This document shows, one piece after another, positions 24,277 through 32,869 of a stretch of 64,000 nucleotides of DNA. Made by a program: the position numbers and the translations under genes. Location: assembly GCF_003143855.1 (NCBI RefSeq), contig NZ_QFRK01000004.1, forward strand, positions 156,483-220,482, given 5' to 3'. This DNA comes from Streptomyces sp. NWU339. GTDB taxonomy: Bacteria; Actinomycetota; Actinomycetes; Streptomycetales; Streptomycetaceae. A model generated the notes under the pieces. That model was not told the origin of the DNA and searched no databases. It was given only the letters and a program-made list of their open reading frames with translations. Each line of letters starts with the position of its first letter. Positions within the stretch are counted from its first letter, which is position 1.

Positions 24277-26306
24277 CGCTCCGCCCCCTCTGCTCCGGCT
24301 TCCCCTGCTCCGGCCTCCCCCTGTCTCAGCTCGTAGACCACTCCCGCACCGGTCTCCGCCACCAGCCGGAACCGCGGCGACCCGGCGACGGACTCCCGGA
24401 CGCGGTCCAGCTGGGCCCCGGTGAGCTGCCCGTTCATTTCGGAGTTGGCCAACTGGCTCCGGGTGAACAGGAAGTAGGCTCGAGCGGGGCGCTCCACCCC
24501 GGCCATGTCGGTGGCGAGGGTGCGGGCCGGGTCCCGCACGATCTCGTCGACGTGCCTCCGGTCGTCCTCGAGGAACCAGTAGTGGTCGACCCTCCCGTAC
24601 GAGGCGTAGGCGAGCGGGTAGTTGCGGTTGGCGGCGACGACCAGCGAGCCCTCGGGCGCCTCGTCGAAGAGCTGCCGCACCAGGGCCACCTCCTGCGGCG
24701 GGAAGTAGCTGATCCTGTCCTTGCCCGAGTAGCTCGGGACGAACGCCAGGGTCCCGGCGAGCAGCACCAGCAGCGGGCCCCAGACCCGGACGCCGAAGCC
24801 GGTACGGAAGCCGAAGCCGTGGCGCGCACGGGCTTCGCCCTTCCGGCGGGCCTCGGCCTCCGCCTCCGCCGCCGCCTCGGTGGCGGCGAGGGTACGCACC
24901 TTGGGCAGCAGTGCGGCGGCACCGAAGAAGGCGACGCCGGGCAGCATGAACATCAGCACCCGGAAGATCATCTCGCTGCCGTAGCTGCTCGCCACGAACA
25001 TCGGCAGCGGCGCCGCCGTGATCACCAGCAACGGCATCGCGCGGTACCGCAGCACGGGCTGCCGCCACACTCCGGCCGCCGCCAGCAGCAGGACCGAACC
25101 CGACAGCAGCCGGGCCGCCCACGAGGTCGCCACCGCCCCGGTGCCGGTCGGGGTGGTGCCGTACCCCGTCTCGACGTTGCCGCCGACGTCGCCCACCGCG
25201 CGGATCATGTCCGGCAGCGCGGCGGACAGGAAGGGCAGCGCGGCCGTCAGACACCAGGCCAGGAAGATGACGACCGTGGTGGCCACCGGAACCCAGTCCC
25301 GGTGGCGGCGCAGCAGCCACAGCGCGAGCAGTGACACGACCAGCATGCCGGGTGTGAGCTGGTGCGAGATGACGATCGCCGTCACCAGCAGGGTGACGAG
25401 GGCGGTCCAGACGGCCTGCCCGCGCCGCCCGCCGCCCGCGCCGGAACGGCCGTACCTGCGCAGCACCACGGCCAGCACGCCGAGATGCAGCGCGAAGGCG
25501 ACGGACTGGGGGGAGAAGTAGTCCTGGCCCACCCAGTTGGCGACGTAGAAGAGCCAGACCGCGGTCCAGATCAGCCGCCGGTCCTCGGTGAAGGTGCGGT
25601 AGACCAGCAGCAGCGGGAGCAGCAGCATCAGGCTGGACGCCAGCGGCCACCACGCCATGTACATCGCCGCCGAGTCCACGCCCAGCAGACGCACCAACGC
25701 CGCCTGCGCGGCGAAGAAGCCAGGCCACTGGTCGTAGACCGCCATGTCACCGACCTGGTCGGCGTTCTGGAGCCCGCCGGCCGTCAGCAGGTGGTCGACG
25801 ACGCCGTCGTGCTTCCACGCCCAGGCGTACAGCGGGGTCGGGTAGAGCACGGCCTGGGTGGCCCGCTCCATCACCAGCAGACCGAGCACGTACGCAGCCG
25901 GCCAGCCGCCGGACCGCCGCCGGTCGCGGGCCGTGAACCAGAAACCGGCGGTGAGCACGGCGAGGCCGGCCCAGAAGCTCGGGTGGAGCGCGGTGACCAG
26001 GCCGTAGTCGTCGAGGTGCGACACGTCGGTGTGCCGGACCGCGTACAGCCACAGCGCCAGTGCCGTCACCAGCGGTACCGCGGGCCGGAGCGCGAGGACA
26101 CGGGGCACGGACCAGAGGGGCGGCAGGTCGGAAAGATCCGTCACGGGCTCATGGGCGGGGGTCGACGACTCCGAGGAAGGATCGGTCCGCGCATCGGTCC
26201 GTGACTCGGTCCGCGCATGCGGTTCGGCGGGGGCGACCGACGCCGGCGTGCTCTCGGGCGCGGGCTCGGACGCGGATCTCTCGCGTGGAGTGGCTGGCGG
26301 ACGCAC
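24273..26306 (-). CDS. Polytopic membrane protein, GT-C-like (glycan assembly)
   Basis: 677 residues. A Pro/Ser/Glu-rich cytosolic N-terminus of ~70 residues leads into about a dozen hydrophobic segments, then a ~150-residue soluble C-terminal part that would be extracytoplasmic (SGKDRISYFPPQEVALVRQLF, then ANRNYPLAYASYGR). The shape resembles GT-C glycosyltransferases or polymerases, which use lipid-linked sugars. An acidic loop HTDVSHLDDYGLV follows the first helix. No signature proves activity. GTG 26306 is chosen for the AGGGGGG just before it. The frame is open to 26417, but that would overlap the flippase gene. Confidence 0.75.
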   Translation of the reverse strand: MRPPATPRERSASEPAPESTPASVAPAEPHARTESRTDARTDPSSESSTPAHEPVTDLSDLPPLWSVPRVLALRPAVPLVTALALWLYAVRHTDVSHLDDYGLVTALHPSFWAGLAVLTAGFWFTARDRRRSGGWPAAYVLGLLVMERATQAVLYPTPLYAWAWKHDGVVDHLLTAGGLQNADQVGDMAVYDQWPGFFAAQAALVRLLGVDSAAMYMAWWPLASSLMLLLPLLLVYRTFTEDRRLIWTAVWLFYVANWVGQDYFSPQSVAFALHLGVLAVVLRRYGRSGAGGGRRGQAVWTALVTLLVTAIVISHQLTPGMLVVSLLALWLLRRHRDWVPVATTVVIFLAWCLTAALPFLSAALPDMIRAVGDVGGNVETGYGTTPTGTGAVATSWAARLLSGSVLLLAAAGVWRQPVLRYRAMPLLVITAAPLPMFVASSYGSEMIFRVLMFMLPGVAFFGAAALLPKVRTLAATEAAAEAEAEARRKGEARARHGFGFRTGFGVRVWGPLLVLLAGTLAFVPSYSGKDRISYFPPQEVALVRQLFDEAPEGSLVVAANRNYPLAYASYGRVDHYWFLEDDRRHVDEIVRDPARTLATDMAGVERPARAYFLFTRSQLANSEMNGQLTGAQLDRVRESVAGSPRFRLVAETGAGVVYELRQGEAGAGEAGAEGAER

Positions 26307-26367
26307 GGTGGTTCCCCCCTGGCGGTTCGGCTCCGGAACGTGTCGGTCGTTTCGGTCGGTCGTCGGT

Positions 26368-28872
26368 TCAGCCGTTCGGTCGTCCACGGTCGGGCGGCCG
26401 CGTCGCCGGCACGGCACGGCGCAGCGGCGGAAGGTGGAGGAGCGGCAGCAGGAGAAGCAGCGCGGCGAGCAGGGGCGGGGCCACCGGTGCGAGCGCGTCC
26501 CGCCACGCCCAGCCGGCCACGGCGACGAGATACAGCGCCCCCCAGCGTCCCGGCCAGGACGGCCTGCTGCCCGCGCGCGCCGACAGCAGCCACAGCGGGA
26601 CGAGACACAGCAACTGGCAGACCGGCGGTGTCCAGCGCAGCAGTGGCTCGGGGCCGGCGAGTCCCATCGCGTCCGCGAGAAATGTGGCCGTCTGCGCGTA
26701 CAACGCCCCGTCCAACGGCCTCGGTGGCCGGCCGAGGGTGACAGGTGCGGCGTACAGGGCGAGCAGGGCGGAACCCAGCGCGGCGCCGGGGAGCCAGGGG
26801 TCGGGTCGCGTGCACAGCGTCACCGAGGCGACGAAGACCAGAAGCAGCACTCCCCCGGCGGCGAGCGCCGAAAGCGGCAGCCCTTCCAGCAACAGGCGCC
26901 CCGTCAGTTCTCCCGGTTCCTCCCGCCCGGATCCGCCGAACCAGGGCAGCGAGCGCACCGACACCCAGAAGACGACGGTGGCGAGTCCGAGCAGCACCCA
27001 GAGGATGTCACGCAGGCGCCGCTCGGTCTCGTCCCCGGTCGACGGCGACGGGACCACACGGTGGGCACCGGGCCGGACGGGGTGAGCGTCCTCCACGCCG
27101 TCCCACGACGCGCCCCGTGCGGACCCCTCCCTCTGCTCCTCCGGCTCCTCGTGTTCCTCCGGCTCCTCGTGCTTCTTCTGCTCCTCGTGCTTCTTCGACT
27201 CATGCGGTCCATGCCGCTCAGGCGGTCCGTCGTCCCGGCCCGGTGCGTCCCGTGGAGTGGGCGCCTCCCCGCCCCCCTCCCCCGCCCCGGGACCGGTGTC
27301 CTCCTCCGCGTCCGCAGGGCGGGACCGCACGATGAACGCCAGCGTGTCCGCCTGGAGCGCCTCCCGTTCGTAACCGGGGCGGCCGATGAACAACGTGACG
27401 GTGTCGTCGCCGCCCTGCCCGGAATCCTCCCTGTCCTCGTAGGCGGCCCGGCGGGCCCAACCCGTGCCGTACCCGGCGGTGGCGTTCAGCTTCGCCCAGC
27501 GGGTGCCGTAGGCGGACCCGGCAGGGGCCCGGTCCGGCCCGTCCTGCCCCAGGGACCCGCCGCGCGTGCCGCGCAGCGCCGACCGCAGTCCGAAGACCGA
27601 GACGACGGCGATCAACGTCATGCTGATCAGCACCGCCCACCCGGCCCCCGCGATCCCCGCGGGGCTGAACAGCACGGCCGCGCTGCCCAGGACCAGCACG
27701 CACATGGCCCCTTGGAGGGCGGCGAGCACACCGGTGCGTCCCTGCACCCGCAGCACCCCGATGTACAGCTCCACCACCACCCGGGGCAGCGCCCCGAGCG
27801 CGAGCAGCCGCAGCACGGCCGAGCCGTGCTCGGCGTAGTCCGCGCTGAACGGGGTGAGGATCTGCGGCGCGAAGACCACGAGCACCAGCACCACCGGCAC
27901 CAGCAGCAACGCCATCCGGCGCAGTGCCCCCCGGACGCCGTCCGCGAGTTGCCGTGGGTCGTGCGAGGCGTGGGCGGTGAGCGACGAGGCCATGTTGATG
28001 GCCATGAACTCCATGGTGCCGCCGACGGTGTACGCCACGTAGAAGTAGCCGTTGTCGGCGGCGCTGAAGCGCACCGCGACCATCACCGGCAGCAGGTTGA
28101 TCATCGCCAGGCTGAACAGGGCGCCGAGCGAGTCTCCGGCCAGGAAACGGCCCATGTCCCGGACCTTGGGCGGTTCCCGGTCAAGCTCGGCGGCGGCCTG
28201 GCGCGGAATGAGACGGCGGAAGATCAGCCAGCCGAGCGGCAGTGTGGAGAACGCGATCGCGACGGCCCAGGACACGAAGATGCCCAGCACCGGCAGCGCG
28301 CTCGCGAAGACGGCCAGCAGGACCAGCTTCCCGGTGGAGAAGACGGCGTTCCCGACGGGCACCCACTCCGTCTTCCGCAGGCCCGTGAGCACCCCGTCCT
28401 GCAGTGTGAGCAGCGCCCACGCCACGCACGCCGCGACGAACAGCGCGCCCGCCAGCGGTGTGCCGAGGGGTTCGTACGACGCGCCCCACAGATCCAGCGT
28501 GAGCAGGAAGACGCCCGCGGCCAGGGCGACGACCAGCGAACTCGCCCCGTACACACCCCACACCAGGCGCCCGGTCTCGCGGCCGGCACGCGGCACGAAG
28601 CGGACCACGGCGCCGATCATCGTGGTCGCGGTGATGCTGGCGAGCAGCCGCATCGCGGCGATGGCGGCGGAGCCCTCGCCGACCGCTTCCTCGGAGTAGT
28701 AGCGCGCGGCCACGAGCCAGAAGCCCAGTCCGAGGACCGCGGACACGCCGGTGCTGAGCATCAGGAAGTAGGCGTTCTTGAACAGCGAGTCGGAGCCGGG
28801 TTCGTGGTCGGCGGGTTCGGGGCCGACGCCGCTGCGCACCACGGCGGGCTCGTGCACCTGGATCTCAGTCAC
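26368..28872 (-). CDS. Polysaccharide flippase (MOP superfamily) with extra C-terminal membrane domain
   Basis: 834 residues. Residues ~30-430 form a Wzx/MATE-like exporter with 12-14 helices, starting NAYFLMLSTGVSAVLGLGFWL. Residues ~440-610 are a polar linker with the repeat HEEPEE/KKHEEQ. Residues ~617-834 are a second membrane region (ILWVLLGLATVVFWVSV, then several Leu/Ala helices, ending LLAALLLLLPLLHLPPLRR). Simple flippases are 400-550 aa, so this is a fusion. GTG 28872 overlaps the DegT-like stop by 8 nt. The expected role is moving lipid-linked glycan units across the membrane; the tail's role is unknown. Confidence 0.8.
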   Translation of the reverse strand: MTEIQVHEPAVVRSGVGPEPADHEPGSDSLFKNAYFLMLSTGVSAVLGLGFWLVAARYYSEEAVGEGSAAIAAMRLLASITATTMIGAVVRFVPRAGRETGRLVWGVYGASSLVVALAAGVFLLTLDLWGASYEPLGTPLAGALFVAACVAWALLTLQDGVLTGLRKTEWVPVGNAVFSTGKLVLLAVFASALPVLGIFVSWAVAIAFSTLPLGWLIFRRLIPRQAAAELDREPPKVRDMGRFLAGDSLGALFSLAMINLLPVMVAVRFSAADNGYFYVAYTVGGTMEFMAINMASSLTAHASHDPRQLADGVRGALRRMALLLVPVVLVLVVFAPQILTPFSADYAEHGSAVLRLLALGALPRVVVELYIGVLRVQGRTGVLAALQGAMCVLVLGSAAVLFSPAGIAGAGWAVLISMTLIAVVSVFGLRSALRGTRGGSLGQDGPDRAPAGSAYGTRWAKLNATAGYGTGWARRAAYEDREDSGQGGDDTVTLFIGRPGYEREALQADTLAFIVRSRPADAEEDTGPGAGEGGGEAPTPRDAPGRDDGPPERHGPHESKKHEEQKKHEEPEEHEEPEEQREGSARGASWDGVEDAHPVRPGAHRVVPSPSTGDETERRLRDILWVLLGLATVVFWVSVRSLPWFGGSGREEPGELTGRLLLEGLPLSALAAGGVLLLVFVASVTLCTRPDPWLPGAALGSALLALYAAPVTLGRPPRPLDGALYAQTATFLADAMGLAGPEPLLRWTPPVCQLLCLVPLWLLSARAGSRPSWPGRWGALYLVAVAGWAWRDALAPVAPPLLAALLLLLPLLHLPPLRRAVPATRPPDRGRPNG
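27136..27207 (-). repeat. 18-bp in-frame tandem repeat in flippase linker
   Basis: Units begin at 27136, 27154 and 27172, with a degraded fourth at 27190. Each 18-bp unit encodes a six-residue charged block of the HEEPEE or KKHEEQ type. Confidence 0.8.
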
Positions 28873-30184
28873 GGGGCGGCCCCAGCCCTCTCGCCGTGTT
28901 CCCCGACCGTACCGCCCCGCGCCGCTCCGGCCCCTCCGGTGCCGCTGGTGCCTCCGGTGACTCCGGTTCGGCCCGTGCCTCGGGCGGCTCGGCCGGCCGT
29001 GCCCCGGACCGTTCCAGCACCTCGACGACCTCCCGTGCCCGCAGCGGGTCCACCGGCAGCGCGTGCCGCGCGAACCAGCGAGCGCCCCCGGGCGCGGGCG
29101 ACGGGTCCGTGAACTCCGCTCCCGCGTAGTCGTCCAGGGGTGGATCGTAGAGGTAGCCGACGACGATGCCGCGCCGTGCCAGCGCCTCGATCGCGGCGTC
29201 CCGGTCCGCCACGAGCAGCGGCACCCGGAACAGCGGCTGCGCCGCACCGCCCGGACGCGGCCGGGCCCACCGCGTCGACAGCAGCAGTTCCGTACCCGCG
29301 CGGGAGGCAGCCAGTACGTCGTCCAGCCGCCCGAGCCCGCGCCGGACCCGGCGCAGGCGCACGGGGCCGGGCTCCAGCCGGTAGTCGTGCATGTCGACCC
29401 TGACCCAGGGATCGTGCGCGGCCAGATCCGGGGCGGAGCGCACCGCGTCGGCCAGCGCGTCCGGACGCAGTGGCATGCGGATCCCCTCACGCTCCGTCAG
29501 CCCCAGCAGCCCCATCGCGGCCCAGGCCGCCCGGCGCAGCCCGAGCCCCCGCACGGCGGCCTCGGCGTACGGCCGTACCGCATAGGTGAGTTCGGACGCC
29601 ATCCGGCGTGGGGCGAGCAGTTCGGCGCAGGCCTCCCGCACCGCTGCGCTCCGGCCCGGGTCGGCCAGCGAGAGGATGCCCCCCGTCTGGGCGCCGACAT
29701 GCTTGGAAAGGCTGAAAACAGACGCATCGCCCCAGGCGCCGACCGGCCGCCCGCCGACCTCGCTGCCGATGGCGTGCGCCCCGTCCTCGAACAACGGGAT
29801 GCCCAACGCGTCGCAGCGGGACCGCAGTTCCGGTGCCGGGTCCGGGTTGCCGTACAGGTTCGTGGTCAGTACGGCGGACAGCGAGCCCCACACCTCGTCG
29901 GGCACGGCACCGGTGTCGATGGACGCGTCGAGCGGGTTCAACGGCGCCTGCACCGGGCGCAGCCCCGCCGCGAGCACCACGAAGAAGATGACGTCGTCGT
30001 TGACCGGCGACATCAACACCCTGCCGCCGGGCGGGCACCAGTGGCGCAACGCCACGAACAGCCCGAACCTGCACGACGGCACGTACACGCATTCCCGGCC
30101 GAGCCGGCCGCGCATGACCTCTTCCAGCCTCTTCGACTGCGAGCCAGAGCGCGCCGAGCCCGGACCGGCCTCCCCTATGGCCAT
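28865..30184 (-). CDS. DegT/DnrJ/EryC1-like PLP-dependent aminotransferase family protein
   Basis: 439 residues. Fold type I PLP enzyme of the sugar-aminotransferase group. Seen are VYVPSCRFGLFVALRHW (PLP-phosphate region), PLFEDGAHAIGSEVGGRPVG (the Asp that holds the pyridine ring) and ASVFSLSKHVGAQTGG, where the lysine of SLSK is the expected PLP base. Such enzymes aminate keto-sugars for surface glycans. The C-terminal ~40 residues are Pro/Glu-rich. Start ATG 30184 is preceded by AGGGGGA. It opens the minus-strand operon that continues with the flippase by overlap. Confidence 0.82.
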   Translation of the reverse strand: MAIGEAGPGSARSGSQSKRLEEVMRGRLGRECVYVPSCRFGLFVALRHWCPPGGRVLMSPVNDDVIFFVVLAAGLRPVQAPLNPLDASIDTGAVPDEVWGSLSAVLTTNLYGNPDPAPELRSRCDALGIPLFEDGAHAIGSEVGGRPVGAWGDASVFSLSKHVGAQTGGILSLADPGRSAAVREACAELLAPRRMASELTYAVRPYAEAAVRGLGLRRAAWAAMGLLGLTEREGIRMPLRPDALADAVRSAPDLAAHDPWVRVDMHDYRLEPGPVRLRRVRRGLGRLDDVLAASRAGTELLLSTRWARPRPGGAAQPLFRVPLLVADRDAAIEALARRGIVVGYLYDPPLDDYAGAEFTDPSPAPGGARWFARHALPVDPLRAREVVEVLERSGARPAEPPEARAEPESPEAPAAPEGPERRGAVRSGNTARGLGPPRD

Positions 30185-30467
30185 CCGTCCCCCTGATGTG
30201 CCATCGGAACGCCCCCTCCCCGAGGCCTTCCGGCACCCGCCCAGAGTCACCCCGTTCGCACCGCTCCGTCAAGATTGCGTCGCGTCCTGTGGATAACTTC
30301 CGGTACGCAAGGGGAAGCGGCACATGGACCCGCCTCCCGCTGCCCGTCACCCCGGACCCGCCCCTTTTCCTCTGCCCAAGACGACCGCGGCACCCGTAAC
30401 GTGTGGCACGACCACGGACACGTGAAGCACCAGAGCACCTGCGCACACGAGAGCGAGGCAGCACCCG

Positions 30468-31682
30468 ATGCCCCCCTTCGATGTCCCCGAGGGCGATCCC
30501 TTCGGCCCGCACAACCTGCCGTACGGCGTGTTCTCTCCCCCCGGCTCGACGGAGCAGAGGGTGGGCGTCCGGCTCGGCGACCACGTCCTCGACGCCGGCG
30601 CGGCAGCCCACGCCCTGGGCTCCCCGTACGCCTCCCTGCTCGCCCGCCCGACGCTCAACCCGCTGCTGGCGGCGGGCCGGACGGCCTGGTCCGACGTGCG
30701 GCGGGCGCTCACGGCCTGGGTGACCGTCCCGGCGCACCGGGAGACCGTCGGGCCGCTGTTCCATCCGCTGTCCTCGGTGACCCTGCACCTCCCCTTCGAC
30801 GTCGCGGACTACGTCGACTTCTACGCCTCCGAGAACCACGCACGGAACGTCGGCCGGATCTTCCGCCCCGACGCGGCCGACTCCCTCACCCCGAACTGGA
30901 AGCACCTGCCGATCGGCTACCACGGCCGCTCCGGCACGGTGCTGGTCTCCGGCACGGACGTCGTACGGCCCTCGGGGCAGCGCAAGGCACCGATCGACCC
31001 GGCCCCGGTCTTCGGCCCGTCGGTCCGGCTGGACATCGAGGCCGAGGTCGGCTTCGTGGTCGGGACGCCGTCCGAGCGGGGCCGGCCGGTGCCGCTCGGC
31101 GACTTCCGTGACCACGTCTTCGGCCTCTGCCTCCTCAACGACTGGTCCGCACGCGACGTCCAGGCCTGGGAGTACGTCCCCCTCGGCCCGTTCCTCGGCA
31201 AGTCCTTCGCCACCTCGGTGTCGGCCTGGATCACCCCCCTGGACGCCCTGGAAGAGGCCCGGGTGGCGCCACCGGAGCGCACGCACGAGCTGCTGCCGTA
31301 CCTGGACGACACGGACGAGGAACCCGGCGGTTACGACCTGCGGATCTCCGTGGCCGTCAACGGCCACGTCGTCTCCGAGCCCCCCTTCTCCACCATGTAC
31401 TGGACAGCCGCCCAGCAGCTCGCCCACATGACCGTGAACGGCGCCTCCCTGCGCACCGGCGACCTCTACGGCTCCGGCACGGTGAGCGGCCCCGCCGAGC
31501 GGGAACGCGGGTCTCTGCTGGAACTGACCTGGAACGGGCGGGATGCCCTCGAACTCCCCGACGGAAAGCGGACGTTCCTGGAGGACGGCGACGTGGTGAC
31601 CCTGTCGGCCTGGGCCCCGGGACCGGACGGTGTCCGCGTCGGCCTCGGCGAGGTCACGGGGCGGGTGACGCCCGCGGGCTGA
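30468..31682 (+). CDS. fahA: Fumarylacetoacetase
   Basis: 404 residues. Last step of tyrosine/homogentisate breakdown: cleaves fumarylacetoacetate to fumarate and acetoacetate. Family hallmarks are DVADYVDFYASENHARNVG, WKHLPIGYHGRSGTVLVSG, the metal ligands in DIEAEVGFVVG and LLNDWSARDVQAWEY, and LGPFLGKSFATSVS (catalytic-loop region). Full length for bacterial members. The ATG at 30468 follows a GAGG 9 nt upstream. It is divergent from the glycan operon. No other tyrosine-degradation genes lie in the window. Confidence 0.95.
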   Translation: MPPFDVPEGDPFGPHNLPYGVFSPPGSTEQRVGVRLGDHVLDAGAAAHALGSPYASLLARPTLNPLLAAGRTAWSDVRRALTAWVTVPAHRETVGPLFHPLSSVTLHLPFDVADYVDFYASENHARNVGRIFRPDAADSLTPNWKHLPIGYHGRSGTVLVSGTDVVRPSGQRKAPIDPAPVFGPSVRLDIEAEVGFVVGTPSERGRPVPLGDFRDHVFGLCLLNDWSARDVQAWEYVPLGPFLGKSFATSVSAWITPLDALEEARVAPPERTHELLPYLDDTDEEPGGYDLRISVAVNGHVVSEPPFSTMYWTAAQQLAHMTVNGASLRTGDLYGSGTVSGPAERERGSLLELTWNGRDALELPDGKRTFLEDGDVVTLSAWAPGPDGVRVGLGEVTGRVTPAG

Positions 31683-31702
31683 TCCCCGCGGCCGGGCCGG
31701 GT

Positions 31703-31738
31703 CAATCCCACCAATCCCGTCCATCCCGTCCATCCCGG
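31703..31738. repeat. 9-bp tandem repeat (4 copies) after fahA
   Basis: CAATCCCAC, CAATCCCGT, CCATCCCGT and CCATCCCGG follow one another in the 219-nt gap between fahA and the metalloprotease gene. Confidence 0.7.
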
Positions 31739-31901
31739 GGTCGCCGCCCGCAGGGCGTCCTTCCGCGCGCCCTCCGATCTCCGTCGCCCCCTGCCCCACA
31801 CCGCCCTTCACCGTCATACTTGGCGTCGGGCGGTGTGCGGCTCCCGCATGTCCCGCACGATCCGAAGTCCCCCTCTGCCGACAGGATCCGGAGCCCTTGG
31901 C

Positions 31902-32840
31902 ATGACCCTCTGCCTGCTCCTGCTGAGCGTTGTCGCCGTGACGGCCGCCGGGCCCGTCCCTCGCGCGCTGACCCGGGCCGACTGGCCGGAGCGGGAACCG
32001 GTGGTCGCCCTGTGGGTCTGGCAGTGTCTCGTCGCCACGGTCCTGCTGTGCTGCGTGACCGCCCTCACCCTGGGCGCCGCGGCCGTCTTCGGCACCGTAC
32101 GCGCCCAGCTCTTCGCGCCGGCCCCGCCCGCGGTGACCGCGGCGTACGACCTGTCCGCCGCCCCGCCGTGGACGGCCGTCCTCACCCTGCTGCTGGCCTG
32201 CGGCGCCGCCTGGACCACGGCCATGCTCGTACGGGAACTGGTCGACGCCCGCCGACGCCGCGCCCAGGCCCGCGCACATCTGCTGGAACGCGCCCCCGAT
32301 CTGCCCGCCGGTCTCCCCGCCGCCCGCGGCCCCCTGCTGGTGCTGGAGGACGAGTACCCCGACGCCTGGTGGATGCCGGGCAGTCCGCCCCAGCTGATCG
32401 TCACCACCGGTGCCCTGCGCCGCCTCACCGACCACCAGATCGACGCCGTCCTCGCCCACGAACGCGGCCACGCCCGCGCCCACCACGACTGGCTGCTGCA
32501 CCTCTCCACCGCTCTGGCCACCGGCTTCCCCCGCGTCCCGCTGTTCACCCACTTCTGCGACCAGACCCACCGCCTGGTCGAACTGGCCGCCGACGACACC
32601 GCCTCCCGCCGCTGCGGCCACCTGACCACGGCACTGGCGCTGATCGAGCTCAACCAGCACCGTGGCGTCCTGTCCTGCGCCTCCAGCCACCGCCTGCTCG
32701 GCGAGCGCGTCGACCGCCTGCTGAAGCCCCCGCCCCGCCTCGGCCGCCGTGACCGCGCCCTGACGACGACAGCGGCGGCCCTGGTCCCCCTCCTCCCCCT
32801 GCTGATCACCTTCGCCCCGGGCCTCACCGCCCTGCCCTGA
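31902..32840 (+). CDS. M56/M48-like membrane metalloprotease
   Basis: 312 residues. Two or three N-terminal membrane segments (LCLLLLSVVAVTAAG, VWQCLVATVLLCCVTALTLGAAAVFG, AVLTLLLACGAAWTTAMLV) are followed by a cytosolic or peri-membrane protease domain. It has the zinc motif VLAHERGHARAHHDW (HExxH) and the third ligand in LVELAADDTASRR, then a final hydrophobic segment. The same layout occurs in BlaR1/MecR1 and HtpX relatives; here there is no sensor domain. ATG 31902 was chosen over an upstream in-frame ATG. There is often a BlaI-type regulator beside such genes, but none is here. Confidence 0.88.
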   Translation: MTLCLLLLSVVAVTAAGPVPRALTRADWPEREPVVALWVWQCLVATVLLCCVTALTLGAAAVFGTVRAQLFAPAPPAVTAAYDLSAAPPWTAVLTLLLACGAAWTTAMLVRELVDARRRRAQARAHLLERAPDLPAGLPAARGPLLVLEDEYPDAWWMPGSPPQLIVTTGALRRLTDHQIDAVLAHERGHARAHHDWLLHLSTALATGFPRVPLFTHFCDQTHRLVELAADDTASRRCGHLTTALALIELNQHRGVLSCASSHRLLGERVDRLLKPPPRLGRRDRALTTTAAALVPLLPLLITFAPGLTALP

Positions 32841-32869
32841 GCGTGTTGTCCGGAAAGGCCGGCGGCGGA

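Noticed and set aside
26029..29112. 1027-codon plus-strand open frame across the glycan genes
   Set aside because: Antisense shadow of the flippase and GT-C-like genes, rich in Arg/Gly/Gln with no recognisable fold.
30288..30298. Single DnaA-box-like TGTGGATAA as a replication origin hint
   Set aside because: One isolated box without a cluster, dnaA or dnaN; not an origin.
31703..31738. CRISPR-like repeat
   Set aside because: Units are 9 bp, contiguous with no spacers, and only four copies; the same holds for the arrays at 58294 and 20370.
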